Shown in pieces: positions 48,894-57,238 of a stretch of 64,000 nucleotides of DNA. The position numbers and the translations under genes are program-made. The notes under the pieces are model-generated. The model worked only from the letters and a program-made list of their open reading frames with translations, searched no databases and was not told where the DNA came from. Where the stretch lies: the NCBI RefSeq assembly GCF_013409595.1, contig NZ_JACCBD010000001.1, positions 2,294,001 through 2,358,000 on the forward strand, written 5' to 3'. The stretch's first letter is position 1. Each line of letters begins with the position of its first letter. The stretch comes from Leucobacter aridicollis (GTDB lineage: Bacteria; Actinomycetota; Actinomycetes; Actinomycetales; Microbacteriaceae).

Positions 48894-50201
48894 ATGGCGA
48901 ATCCCACCCCTGAAACACCAATCTCTCACGATCCGTCCGCACGGAGTCAGCGCCGCCAACGCAGGCGGCTATTCGCGTACCTGAGCAGGCGCGAGATCGT
49001 CAGGATCAATCGTCTGCTGCGCCGGGAGTTCGTCGGCGGCCTCATCATCATGATCGCGGCGCTCGTCGGCTTCATCGCCGCGAACAGCCCGATCGCCGAC
49101 TGGTTCCTCGGGCTTCGCGAGTTCAAGATTGGCCCCGAGGCGCTCGGACTGCACATGAGCGTGAGCCATTGGGCCTCCGACGGCCTGCTCGCGATCTTCT
49201 TCTTCATGGTCGGGCTCGAGCTCAAGCGCGAGTTCGTCGAGGGCGATCTGAGGTCGCCACGCACCGCCATCGTGCCCGTCGCCGCGGCCTTCGGCGGCGT
49301 CGCCTTCCCTGCCGCGATCTACCTCGCCGTCAATGCTGGCACCGACACGGCGCACGGCTGGGCGATCCCGACCGCGACGGACATCGCCTTCGCGGTTGCC
49401 GTGCTCGGCCTGATCGCGCCCCGCATTAACCCGGCGCTTCGCATGTTCCTGCTGACGCTCGCGGTCGTCGACGACTTCATCGCCATCGCGATCATCGCAG
49501 TCTTCTACACCGACGACGTGAACCTCATGCCGCTCCTCATCGCTGTTGCCCCCGCGCTCGCGTTCGCGCTGCTCATGCGGTGGAAGGGCGAGTGGTTCGC
49601 GCAGTCGAAGTGGGGGGCCTGGCTGATCCTGCTGCCGCTCGGCATCGTCACCTGGGCGCTGTTCTACAACTCGGGCATCCACGCCACCATCGCCGGCGTC
49701 GTCCTCGCCTTCCTCGTTCCCGTCCGCGGCAAGGCCGGCGGCGAGGTCGCCGAAACCCTCAACAGCCGCTTCCACCCGCTCTCGGCGTTCATCGCGGTGC
49801 CGATCTTCGCGCTCTTCGCCGCGGGCGTCTCGCTCGGCGGGGCGTCGCGCTTCCCCTTCGACCCGATCGCGATCGGCATCATGCTCGGCCTCGTCATCGG
49901 CAAGCCGCTCGGCATCACGCTCACGACCTGGCTCCTCACGCGGTTCACCCGGGCAACCCTCGGCTCCTCGGTGCGCTGGCGCGAGGTCATTGGCGTCGGC
50001 GCGCTCGCGGGCGTGGGCTTTACCGTCGCGATGCTCGTCTCCGAGCTGAGCTTCACCAACGAAAGCGACATCGATACCGGCCGCCTCTCGGTGATGGTCG
50101 CGTCGCTGCTCGCGGTCGCCGTCGCCGCTGCAGTGCTCATGCCTGGCCAACGCAAGCGGGCGGACCAGCCGATCACCCAGGCGAACCTCGTCGTCGACTA
50201 G
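48894..50201 (+). CDS. nhaA: Na+/H+ antiporter NhaA
   Basis: Exchanges cytoplasmic sodium for protons, giving salt and alkali tolerance. 435 residues from the ATG at 48894 with GAGGAG upstream. About 11-12 membrane segments. Signature sites are intact: GWAIPTATDIAFAVAVLGL and the ion-binding aspartate pair in LTLAVVDDFIAIAIIAVFY; GVGFTVAMLVSELSF near the end. The charged N-terminus is longer than in E. coli. A structured leader precedes it. Confidence 0.96.
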   Translation: MANPTPETPISHDPSARSQRRQRRRLFAYLSRREIVRINRLLRREFVGGLIIMIAALVGFIAANSPIADWFLGLREFKIGPEALGLHMSVSHWASDGLLAIFFFMVGLELKREFVEGDLRSPRTAIVPVAAAFGGVAFPAAIYLAVNAGTDTAHGWAIPTATDIAFAVAVLGLIAPRINPALRMFLLTLAVVDDFIAIAIIAVFYTDDVNLMPLLIAVAPALAFALLMRWKGEWFAQSKWGAWLILLPLGIVTWALFYNSGIHATIAGVVLAFLVPVRGKAGGEVAETLNSRFHPLSAFIAVPIFALFAAGVSLGGASRFPFDPIAIGIMLGLVIGKPLGITLTTWLLTRFTRATLGSSVRWREVIGVGALAGVGFTVAMLVSELSFTNESDIDTGRLSVMVASLLAVAVAAAVLMPGQRKRADQPITQANLVVD

Positions 50202-50304
50202 CCCGAAGCAATTCGCTGCACCGGGTTCCGCGGCGTGTCGCGCCCCACGGCGGCCCCATACCTGGGGCGCGGCACACGCGGGATACACGGTTTCCGACGC
50301 CGAT

Positions 50305-50334
50305 TTGATTACGGGAAAATTTGCGTGCTATCGT
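50305..50334 (+). promoter_or_regulatory. Putative promoter of the tRNA-Lys gene
   Basis: TTGATT (50305-50310) and TATCGT (50329-50334) with 18-bp spacing, 24 bp upstream of the tRNA. The rest of the nhaA-tRNA gap (157 bp) shows nothing else. Confidence 0.45.
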
Positions 50335-50358
50335 ATATCCCGTTGCACACCGCAGCAA

Positions 50359-50431
<73 letters not shown>

Positions 50432-50437
50432 CAGATT

Positions 50438-50471
50438 AGCCCCGAGATCATCACGATCTCGGGGCTTCTTT
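50438..50471 (+). terminator. Terminator after tRNA-Lys
   Basis: 12-bp perfect stem AGCCCCGAGATC/GATCTCGGGGCT (50438-50449, 50455-50466) then TCTTT. Confidence 0.9.
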
Positions 50472-50642
50472 GGTTTTCTGAGGTCATCAGTTTGATCCTT
50501 CACCTCATTCGGTCGTAGCGGGTGTGGCCGAACGTTTGGCGGGTATCTCCTCGCCCTTCACCGCGCGAAAGGCCCCGGGGAGCCCGCTGGCGCTGTTCTC
50601 ACGCACTCCAACCACTACGATCTCTGCTGCTAGTGTTTCGGG

Positions 50643-50747
50643 GTGACTGCCCCGCTTATCTTCTGGACCATCTTCACTGCTGCCGCGGTCGTCGTGGCCG
50701 CCCTCACTGCGGTCATCGCCTACAGGAAGAGCCGGCGCGACAGGTAG
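50643..50747 (+). CDS. Possible 34-residue single-TM protein
   Basis: A GTG frame of 34 codons: a hydrophobic helix (LIFWTIFTAAAVVVAALTAV) followed by a basic tail (YRKSRRDR) and TAG. This is the classic pattern of a small inner-membrane protein. There is no clear ribosome site, so it may be chance. It is the only plausible gene in the 50,472-50,952 stretch. Confidence 0.35.
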   Translation: MTAPLIFWTIFTAAAVVVAALTAVIAYRKSRRDR

Positions 50748-50952
50748 TGCTGCTGCCGCCACGAGTGCGCGGAAGTACGAATCTCCGTAGGACGCCAAAC
50801 GTCAGGGACGCGGCGAGTGATGCTGCGGTTGCAGACATCTGGCCGTTTGGGTCCTGGTCGCCGCCTCGCGTTGGATGGCGATCTGAACTATCCGAGGCTG
50901 CGCCCATCCACTGGGTAGCGGCTGCGACCCCATCGACGACAAGGAACCCGTT

Positions 50953-51627
50953 GTGATCACAGCCCCTCGTCTTTCCCAGCCCAACGAGGACGCCCGGCCC
51001 ACGGCGGGACGGGCCGTGCGCGCCCTCGCGCTGCCGCTTGCGGTGCTGCAGCTGGCGACCATCGCAGCCGAGATCATCGTGTCGTTCGCGTTCAAGCCCA
51101 GGTACGACTGGGTCACGAATACGATCAGCGAGCTCGGCGTCGGTGGCTGCACGACCGAGTTTGATCCTAGGCACGGCGTCGAGGCTTGTTCGCCGCTCGC
51201 CGGCGTGATGAACGGCGCGATGATCCTCTCCGGTATCTGCCTGATCCTTCTCGCCATCGTGTTGCGCCGGTCTGACGGGTTCGGCGGGCTTGCCGGCGTG
51301 CTGTGGGCGGTCGCCGGGGCGGGGAGCATCGCCACCGGGCTCGTCTCTCTCGATACGTCTCCGGTGCTGCACCAAATTGTTTCCATGCCACTCTTCTTCG
51401 GCGGGCCCCTCGCGATTGCCATCGGAGCGTTTCAGTTCACCGGCGGGCCGCGCGTTGTTGGCGCGACACTCGGCTGCATCGCCCTGGCGCTGGGAGTGGT
51501 CTTCAGCACGACGGACTGGGTGTACGGGTTCGGTGGCATCATCGAACGCCTCGTGATCTGGCCGGCGCTCGCCTGGGTGGTCTTCGTCGCAGCGCGCGCG
51601 AGAAACCACGCGGCCCCGTCGCGCTAA
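50953..51627 (+). CDS. DUF998 family membrane protein
   Basis: 224 residues from a GTG at 50953 with about six hydrophobic segments. The DUF998 pattern is visible: a first helix, then KPRYDWVTNTISELGVGGC, GVMNGAMILSGICLIL, and later ALAWVVFVAA. Function of the family is unknown. The nearest upstream gene is the tRNA; tspO begins 113 bp downstream. About 65 residues longer than the tightest family core because of a polar N-terminus. Confidence 0.75.
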   Translation: MITAPRLSQPNEDARPTAGRAVRALALPLAVLQLATIAAEIIVSFAFKPRYDWVTNTISELGVGGCTTEFDPRHGVEACSPLAGVMNGAMILSGICLILLAIVLRRSDGFGGLAGVLWAVAGAGSIATGLVSLDTSPVLHQIVSMPLFFGGPLAIAIGAFQFTGGPRVVGATLGCIALALGVVFSTTDWVYGFGGIIERLVIWPALAWVVFVAARARNHAAPSR

Positions 51628-51740
51628 GGGCGGCCGACGCCTCTCCTCCGCGCGTATCGCATACCCGCGAGGAAGGATACCCCCTTACGCCCGGCCGTCG
51701 GCATTGGTACGTTGTGAATCCACGACCAAGGCGGTGACGC

Positions 51741-52259
51741 ATGACTCCACATCCTCCCATCTGGCGCCAAGTTGCGACAGGCATCGGCCTCCTCGCTGCC
51801 GTCGCCCTCGTAGCCTTCCTCGGGTCGCAGGCGACCATCCCCAACACCGAGGGGTGGTACGCGGAAGCGACGAAGGTCCCGTGGAACCCGCCGAACAGCG
51901 TCTTCGGCCCGGCATGGTCCGTCCTCTACGTACTCATCGCTGTCGCGGGATGGCTCGTCTGGCGCAGCGGGTGGCGCTCGCGCGAGCCGAACGCCGCAAG
52001 CACGGCGCTCACGCTCTTCACCATCCAGCTCGTGCTGAACGCCGTCTGGACCCCCGTGTTCTTTGCCGGGTACCCGGTGATCGGCGAGGCCGCCTGGTGG
52101 GTTGCGCTGGCCATCATCGTCGCGCTCATCGGTTGTGTCATCGCATTTGCCATCTCCGCCGCGCGGTGGTCGAAGGTGGCGGCCTGGCTCATGGTCCCCT
52201 ATCTGCTCTGGCTGCTCTTCGCGACCTCGTTAAACGCCGGCATCATCGCACTCAACTAG
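51741..52259 (+). CDS. tspO: TspO/MBR family protein
   Basis: 172-residue five-helix membrane protein that binds porphyrins and related ligands and is linked to stress and tetrapyrrole handling. Signatures are VPWNPPNSVFGPAWSVLYVLIAVAGWLVW in loop 1 and helix 2, FTIQLVLNAVWTPVFFAGY in helix 3, and VPYLLWLLFATSLNAGIIALN at the end. Start ATG at 51741. Single gene or in a run with the small protein at 52,312. Confidence 0.95.
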   Translation: MTPHPPIWRQVATGIGLLAAVALVAFLGSQATIPNTEGWYAEATKVPWNPPNSVFGPAWSVLYVLIAVAGWLVWRSGWRSREPNAASTALTLFTIQLVLNAVWTPVFFAGYPVIGEAAWWVALAIIVALIGCVIAFAISAARWSKVAAWLMVPYLLWLLFATSLNAGIIALN

Positions 52260-52311
52260 CCCCGGCCGCCGCGCTCGCGAATGTCCGATGCGGCTACTAG
52301 GCTGTGCCGAT

Positions 52312-52725
52312 ATGCAGGATGCCTCGACAACACCACCGGGCCGGCTCTCGTTCAGGACGGTGTTTGGGGGCACCACACTCCAGGGGGCCTACTACGGCGA
52401 GCCCAAGCGAATCAGCCGGGACCTCGCCGACGCGGAGTTCGCCTACGACATTGATCTGTTCCTGCATATCGGGGGCGAGGTCACGCCGGGCGACGGCACA
52501 ACGGGCCTGCGCAACCCGCGGGTCTCGGTCCCGAAGCGCGTGGTCACCGCGCAACTGCTCGTCACCGCCGACGACGCGGCAGCCGCGCCCGACGCGGCAC
52601 GGTACCTTCGAGAGCTCGTCCACGAGGCCGCGGCAGCGCTCATCGCACGCATTGCGGCGAAGGATCGTGCAGTCGACGAACAGACGGAGCTCGCCAAACT
52701 CGGTCCGCTACTCGCCGAGCGCTAG
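52312..52725 (+). CDS. Hypothetical soluble protein
   Basis: 137 residues from the ATG at 52312. It mixes a beta-rich first half (RLSFRTVFGGTTLQGAYYG, AYDIDLFLHIGGEV) with a helical end (AARYLRELVHEAAAALIARIAAKD). No signal peptide, membrane segment or recognisable motif. The frame is preferred over two overlapping frames because codon third positions are GC-rich in it. It lies 53 bp before the HisN-like gene. Confidence 0.6.
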   Translation: MQDASTTPPGRLSFRTVFGGTTLQGAYYGEPKRISRDLADAEFAYDIDLFLHIGGEVTPGDGTTGLRNPRVSVPKRVVTAQLLVTADDAAAAPDAARYLRELVHEAAAALIARIAAKDRAVDEQTELAKLGPLLAER

Positions 52726-52778
52726 GCTGGAATCAGGTATTCACGCCCTACGGCGCCCCCGAACAACGACGGAGTCTC

Positions 52779-53582
52779 ATGCCCGAGCAGCCCTCAGCCC
52801 CGTCCGCCGATCTCGCGTTCGCACTCGAGCTCGCGGATCTCGCAGATTCGATCTCACTCCCCCGCTTCCGCGCGGCCGACCTGCGCGTCGACACGAAGCC
52901 CGACCGCACGTTCGTGACCGACGCAGACAGGGCGGTTGAGGACGCCCTCCGCGGCCGGATCGAGGCCGAGCGGCCGGACGACGGGTTCTTCGGCGAGGAA
53001 TCCGGACGCGAGGACAAGGGCGCGCGGCGCTGGATCCTCGACCCGATCGACGGCACCTCGAACTTCCTGCGCGGCGTTCCGAACTGGGCGACGCTCATCG
53101 CACTCGAGGTCGACGGCGTGCAGACCGTCGGCGTCGTCTCGGCTCCCGGCTTCGGCATGCGCTGGTGGGCGGAGATCGGCGGCGGCGCCTGGGGCCAGGA
53201 GCTCGGGAAGGATCCGCGCCAGCTGCACGTCTCCGGTGTGAGCGACCTCGAGCACGCCTCACTGAGTTTCCAGTCGATCGAACAGTGGCGGCTCGCGGGC
53301 TACCTCGACTCGCTGCTCGCGCTCGAACAGGCGACGTGGCGCGACCGCGCCTACGGCGACATGTGGTCGTACATGCTGCTCGCTGAGGGCCTCGTCGATA
53401 TCGTCGCCGAGTTCGACGTGAAAGCGTACGACCTCGCGGCGCTCGTGCCGATCGTGACCGAGGCGGGCGGCCGCTTCACCGATATCGAGGGCAACGAGAG
53501 CGCCTGGAACGGCAGCTCGCTCGCCACGAACGGTCGACTCCACGACGCGGTCATCGCGACCGTCGCCGCCGCCAGGAAGTAG
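52779..53582 (+). CDS. hisN: Histidinol-phosphatase, inositol monophosphatase family
   Basis: 267-residue Mg-dependent phosphatase. Metal sites are E in GEESG, the DPIDGTSNF motif (WILDPIDGTSNFLRGVP) and D in FDVKAYDLAALVPIVTEAGG. In actinobacteria such proteins often replace HisB as histidinol-phosphate phosphatase, and the TSNFLRGVPNWATLIAL stretch fits HisN better than SuhB or CysQ. No other his gene is in the window, so the substrate stays inferred. Confidence 0.85.
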   Translation: MPEQPSAPSADLAFALELADLADSISLPRFRAADLRVDTKPDRTFVTDADRAVEDALRGRIEAERPDDGFFGEESGREDKGARRWILDPIDGTSNFLRGVPNWATLIALEVDGVQTVGVVSAPGFGMRWWAEIGGGAWGQELGKDPRQLHVSGVSDLEHASLSFQSIEQWRLAGYLDSLLALEQATWRDRAYGDMWSYMLLAEGLVDIVAEFDVKAYDLAALVPIVTEAGGRFTDIEGNESAWNGSSLATNGRLHDAVIATVAAARK

Positions 53583-53621
53583 CGGCCCGCGCGGCCCGAA
53601 CCGAATCGAGTTGAACAGCCT

Positions 53622-54056
53622 GTGACCACTTCAGCCTCAGCCACCACCGTTCCCTCCGCCCAGCGAGCGTCCGCCGCAGCGATCGCGGGTGCGCTCGCGC
53701 TTGACGCGATCCTCATCGTCGTGTTCGCGGCAATCGGGCGCGGGAGCCACGCCCGCGAGGCCACGCTCCTCGGCCCGTTGGAGACCGCCTGGCCGTTCCT
53801 CGCCGGGCTCGCGATCAGCTGGCTGCTCGCGCTCGCCTGGCGGCGCCCTGCAGCGATCCTGCGCACCGGTCTCCCCGTCTGGATCGGCACGGTCGCCCTC
53901 GGCATGCTGTTCCGGGCGCTGACCGGCCAGGGAACCGCGTTGCCGTTCGTCATCGTCGCGACGCTGACCGTGGGCGCATTCCTGCTCGGCTGGCGGCTCA
54001 TCGCGCTCCTCGTGTCGCGCGGCCGCTCGCGGGCCGCCGCCGGCCCGCAGCGTTAG
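53622..54056 (+). CDS. DUF3054 family membrane protein
   Basis: 144 residues from a GTG at 53622. The DUF3054 signature is visible: a first helix with ALDAILIVVFAAIGRGSHARE, TAWPFLAGLAISWLLAL, then two further helices. Its function is unknown. The stop overlaps the stop of the convergent Clp_N gene (TTAG serves both strands), leaving no room for a terminator between them. Confidence 0.85.
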   Translation: MTTSASATTVPSAQRASAAAIAGALALDAILIVVFAAIGRGSHAREATLLGPLETAWPFLAGLAISWLLALAWRRPAAILRTGLPVWIGTVALGMLFRALTGQGTALPFVIVATLTVGAFLLGWRLIALLVSRGRSRAAAGPQR

Positions 54057-55090
54057 GCAGATCTGAAGACGCGGCTGATCCCGCCTACGATCTTCGTCGC
54101 CTGCAGCCAGAGCAGCATCCGGCTCACGGGGCGCAACGCCCAGCCCTGCAACGTCCGCCGTTCCCGACGCCGCTCCCACGTGATCCGGGCACGCAGCGTC
54201 GTGCCGCCTGCGGCGTGCTCAAGCTCAAGTTCGAGCAGCCGCGTGTTCGCGCTCGGTTCGTCGGGGAAGCTGAGCCGCCAGGCGATCCGGGTCGGCTCGC
54301 AGGCTTCGATCAGCTCGAACGAGATGCGATTCAGCGATGGCCGTGCACGAAGGGGCTTGCCATCGGGCGCATGCGTGCGACCGCAACCCTCCCAGGTCGC
54401 GCCAGCGGCTAGCGCTGCCCCTGAGCCGGGCGACGGGGTGATCGACGCCGGGTCGACAGATTCGAGCATCTCTTCCCACTCGGGCATCCGCTCCGGATCC
54501 GTCAGCAAGGCCCAAACCGCGTTCGGCGACGCCGGGACGAAGCCGGTGACCGCACGGGTCAACGCTCGCGGAGTGCGGGCGCCAGGGCCTACGCCTGCGT
54601 GTTCGCCCCCGAAGTCCGGGATGCGTGCGGCCTCCTCGAGGCGTTCTCGAACATCGCGGGGCTCGACATCGAGGCGTGCCAGCACGTCAGCGATGAAACC
54701 GCTCGGTTCGCCGATCAGGGCGGCGAGCACCGCGGATGCGCTGCCATCCGACGTCTTCGCCGAGACATGGTTGAGCACGTCGCTCGCGCGCCGCGTCCAC
54801 TCGTAGCCGCTCGTCTCGTTGAACACGATTGGCCCTGGCTGCTGCGCGGCGCCGTCGATGCCCAGGCCGAGGAGGTGTTCGGCGTGCTGATCCGCGACCG
54901 CTTGCCGCGCGGCAGCGAGCGTCACCCCGAGGCCGCGCAACACCTGGCCGGCCGTCTGCTCGCTCGCGACGAGCGCGATGAACAGGTGATCGATGTCGGT
55001 GTCGCGAGCGCCAAGCCGGGAGGCCTCCTCCATCGCGGTCATCGACAGCGTGTGCATCGTCGCCGCGGCCGAACTGAGCCTGCCCATCAT
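54053..55090 (-). CDS. Clp N-terminal domain fused to an SRPBCC (START-like) domain
   Basis: 345 residues. Residues about 8-150 are a Clp_N double repeat (MTAMEEASRLGARDTDIDHLFIALVASEQTAGQVLRGLG, then LNHVSAKTSDGSASAVLAALIGEPSGFIADVLARLDVEP), the substrate/adaptor-recognition module of ClpC/ClpA, but no AAA+ motor follows. Residues about 180-335 resemble an SRPBCC hydrophobic-ligand domain (VTGFVPASPNAVWALLTDPERMPEWEEML). It overlaps the upstream HTH gene by 4 bp. A sensor that couples a ligand to Clp-type recognition or to the HTH protein is a reasonable inference. Confidence 0.82.
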   Translation of the reverse strand: MMGRLSSAAATMHTLSMTAMEEASRLGARDTDIDHLFIALVASEQTAGQVLRGLGVTLAAARQAVADQHAEHLLGLGIDGAAQQPGPIVFNETSGYEWTRRASDVLNHVSAKTSDGSASAVLAALIGEPSGFIADVLARLDVEPRDVRERLEEAARIPDFGGEHAGVGPGARTPRALTRAVTGFVPASPNAVWALLTDPERMPEWEEMLESVDPASITPSPGSGAALAAGATWEGCGRTHAPDGKPLRARPSLNRISFELIEACEPTRIAWRLSFPDEPSANTRLLELELEHAAGGTTLRARITWERRRERRTLQGWALRPVSRMLLWLQATKIVGGISRVFRSA

Positions 55091-55329
55091 GCGCCCCGCT
55101 CAGGACGAAGAGCCGCGTGCACCCGCTTCGAATACTTCTTGTGGACGGCTTGCCTGGTGACGCCAAGCGCCTCGGCGATCGCCTGCCAGCTCATGCCCGC
55201 AGCGAGGGCCGCCTCCACCTGCTTGAGCTCGAGGGTGTCCGCGAGCGCACGCAGGGAGACGATGGCGCGGAGACCGGCCCGGGGGTCCGTGGTGTCTGCC
55301 GCAACGTCGGCGAGTTGAAGGGTCGTCAT
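55087..55329 (-). CDS. Small helix-turn-helix regulator
   Basis: 80 residues from the ATG at 55329. A helical first half (RAGLRAIVSLRALADTLELKQVEAALAAG) and a C-terminal HTH (MSWQAIAEALGVTRQAVHKKYSKRV) of the sigma-region-4/Mor type. It is translationally coupled (4-bp overlap) to the Clp_N-SRPBCC gene. Two similar repeats lie at its start, which suggests it represses its own operon, with the partner protein as the sensor. Confidence 0.82.
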   Translation of the reverse strand: MTTLQLADVAADTTDPRAGLRAIVSLRALADTLELKQVEAALAAGMSWQAIAEALGVTRQAVHKKYSKRVHAALRPERGA

Positions 55330-55332
55330 GAT

Positions 55333-55375
55333 GTCAACCTACGTTGCTAGCGGTCAGTTTGTCAACCTGGGTTGC
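55333..55375 (-). promoter_or_regulatory. Pair of operator-like repeats before the HTH gene
   Basis: GTCAACCTACGTTGC (55333-55347) and GTCAACCTGGGTTGC (55361-55375) are 28 bp apart. The second contains the perfect dyad CAACC-TG-GGTTG. The first touches the ribosome site, 3 bp before the start codon, ideal for autorepression. Confidence 0.7.
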
Positions 55376-55584
55376 TGTGGGGTTCGCGGTCCCGGGCCGT
55401 CGCGCGCACACCCAATGCGATCGACACTCCCAATGCCAATCCCCCGCTCTCGCGGCATATATTCCGCAGATCACATACGAAGTGCTGAGGCCAGAGCGGG
55501 GGGGGGCAGGATCCGCGTCAAGTCCAGAGCGTCAGAGGCTGGGGCCAGAGCGGCGCCAGAGCCGACATGCCGCTCCCCCGCTGG
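55376..55584. other. Gene-free stretch with CCAGAGC repeats and a G9 run
   Basis: No supported gene. It holds four copies of CCAGAGC (55491, 55524, 55545, 55556) and a run of nine G at 55498-55506. It must carry the HTH operon promoter and any terminator of the ABC operon; no clean hairpin was found. Confidence 0.6.
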
Positions 55585-56442
55585 CTAAACCTGGTCGAGC
55601 GCGATCGCCTGGGTGAAACTCATGCGGTCGCGCACGACCCGCTCCGGGTCCCAGCCGGGGCCCGGCGTCGACGAGATGAGCAGCTTCGTGTACGCGTGCT
55701 CGGGCGCCCCAAGCACCTCGGCTGTCGTCCCTTCCTCGACCACGGTCCCGCGGTAGAGCACGAGCACGCGGTCGCAGACCTCCTGGATGACCGCGAGGTC
55801 GTGGCTCACGAACAGGTACCCGACGCCGGTCTCCTGCCGAATGTCCGAGAGCAGGTCGAGCACCTGGGCTTGGACCGATACGTCGAGTGCCGACACGGCT
55901 TCATCGAGCACGAGCAGTTCGGGCTCGACGGCGAGTGCACGCGCAATCGCGACGCGCTGTCGCTGCCCTCCAGAGAGCTCGTGTGGCTTCGCATCCGCGT
56001 GGCGCTCGGACAGGCCAACACGATCGAGCAGCGCGAGTGTGCGAGTGCGCGCGTCAGCGCTGGACGCCGCAATCCCGTGCAGGCGCATCGCCCGTCCGAG
56101 GGTCTCTGCGACGGTGAGCCGCCGGTCGAGTGAGCCGTTCGGATCCTGAAATACCATCTGCACCGCACGGGCGCGCGCGAGCCGCGCCTCGCGACCCCGC
56201 GCTGGCGCGAGCCTGTCGACACCGCCGAGCCGGACCTCGCCGGAGTCCGGCCGTTCGAGGCCGACGAGGATGCGGGCGATCGTGGACTTGCCCGATCCCG
56301 ATTCGCCGACGAGCCCCACTGATTCTCCCCGGTCGATCGAGAAGCTCACGCGGTTCACCGCGGTCACGTCGGCGGCCGAGGCCCGCCCTCTGCTGCCGAG
56401 CCTGAACACCCGGTGCAGTTCGGATACTTCGACAAGACTCAT
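55585..56442 (-). CDS. Peptide-type ABC transporter ATPase (DppF/OppF-like)
   Basis: 285 residues. Walker A GLVGESGSGKSTIARILVGLE, Q-loop VFQDPNGSLDRRL, signature HELSGGQRQRVAIARAL, Walker B ELLVLDEAVSALDVS and H-loop VSHDLAV, then the oligopeptide C-terminal motif YRGTVVEEG...HAYTKLLISS (two pieces). Start ATG at 56442 overlaps the first ATPase gene by 4 bp. It is the last gene of the C45-linked importer operon. Confidence 0.95.
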   Translation of the reverse strand: MSLVEVSELHRVFRLGSRGRASAADVTAVNRVSFSIDRGESVGLVGESGSGKSTIARILVGLERPDSGEVRLGGVDRLAPARGREARLARARAVQMVFQDPNGSLDRRLTVAETLGRAMRLHGIAASSADARTRTLALLDRVGLSERHADAKPHELSGGQRQRVAIARALAVEPELLVLDEAVSALDVSVQAQVLDLLSDIRQETGVGYLFVSHDLAVIQEVCDRVLVLYRGTVVEEGTTAEVLGAPEHAYTKLLISSTPGPGWDPERVVRDRMSFTQAIALDQV

Positions 56443-57233
56443 GCGGCGCTCCCTCGCGTCATCGTTGGCGCCGCGGAAATGAGCGAGCGCGTGTACGGGT
56501 GTGTTGCGTCGGCGAAGAGACGGTCGCCAGCGAGCGATTCGACGATTTCTCCGTGCTTGAGCACGTGCACCCGGTCGCAGATTGCCGCGGCAAGGTGCAG
56601 GTCGTGAGTGATGAACAGCACGCCGAGGCCGCGCTCGCGAATCTGGCGTTGCACGATCGCGATGACCTCGGCCTGGGTCGTCACGTCGAGCGCACTCGTT
56701 GCTTCGTCGGCGAAGATGAGCGATGGGTGCGTGCTCAGCGCACCGGCTATGACGACGCGCTGCAGCATGCCGCCTGACATCTCGTGCGGGTACTGCCGCA
56801 TTCGGCGTTCGGGGTGGGTGAGCCCGACGGCGGTGAGCAGTTCCCGCACGGTGTCGTGAGCTTCGGCGCGGGGTCGGCCGTGCACGCGGATGAGCCGCTC
56901 GGTGAGCGAATCCCCCACGCGGCGCACGGGGTTCAGCGCGGCACGGGGATCCTGTTGCACGAGTGCGGTGTCGTCCGCGCGCACGCGCCTGAGCGTCGCC
57001 GGGTCGGCGCCGAGCATCTCCTGCCCGTCGATCCGCACGCTTCCGCCAAGCTCGGCCTCCTCGCCGTACAGGCGGAGCGCGGCACGAACGGTTGTTGATT
57101 TCCCGGAGCCGGACTCGCCGACGAGGCCGACGAGTTCGCCGCGGTCGACGTTGAGGCTCACCCCGCGCAGCACGGGGATCGGGCCGTCGTCGCCCGCGAA
57201 GCTCAATGATAGGTTTTCGATCTGCAGCAGCAT
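56439..57233 (-). CDS. Peptide-type ABC transporter ATPase (DppD/OppD-like)
   Basis: 264 residues from the ATG at 57233, 5 bp after the permease stop. Walker A GLVGESGSGKSTTVRAALRLY, Q-loop LVQQDPRAALNPV, signature PHEMSGGMLQRVVIAGAL, Walker B LIFADEATSALDV and H-loop ITHDLHLAAAI. Partner of the following ATPase; the two motor subunits are typical of nickel/peptide importers. It lacks the long DppD C-terminal cysteine-rich tail. Confidence 0.95.
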   Translation of the reverse strand: MLLQIENLSLSFAGDDGPIPVLRGVSLNVDRGELVGLVGESGSGKSTTVRAALRLYGEEAELGGSVRIDGQEMLGADPATLRRVRADDTALVQQDPRAALNPVRRVGDSLTERLIRVHGRPRAEAHDTVRELLTAVGLTHPERRMRQYPHEMSGGMLQRVVIAGALSTHPSLIFADEATSALDVTTQAEVIAIVQRQIRERGLGVLFITHDLHLAAAICDRVHVLKHGEIVESLAGDRLFADATHPYTRSLISAAPTMTRGSAA

Positions 57234-57238
57234 GGTCC

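Noticed and set aside
48969-50288. 439-codon minus-strand frame opposite nhaA
   Set aside because: Shadow with charged low-complexity composition; NhaA is unambiguous.
50505-50798. 97-codon minus-strand frame after tRNA-Lys
   Set aside because: No ribosome site, no coding-like third-position pattern, and it overlaps the more plausible 34-codon plus-strand frame.
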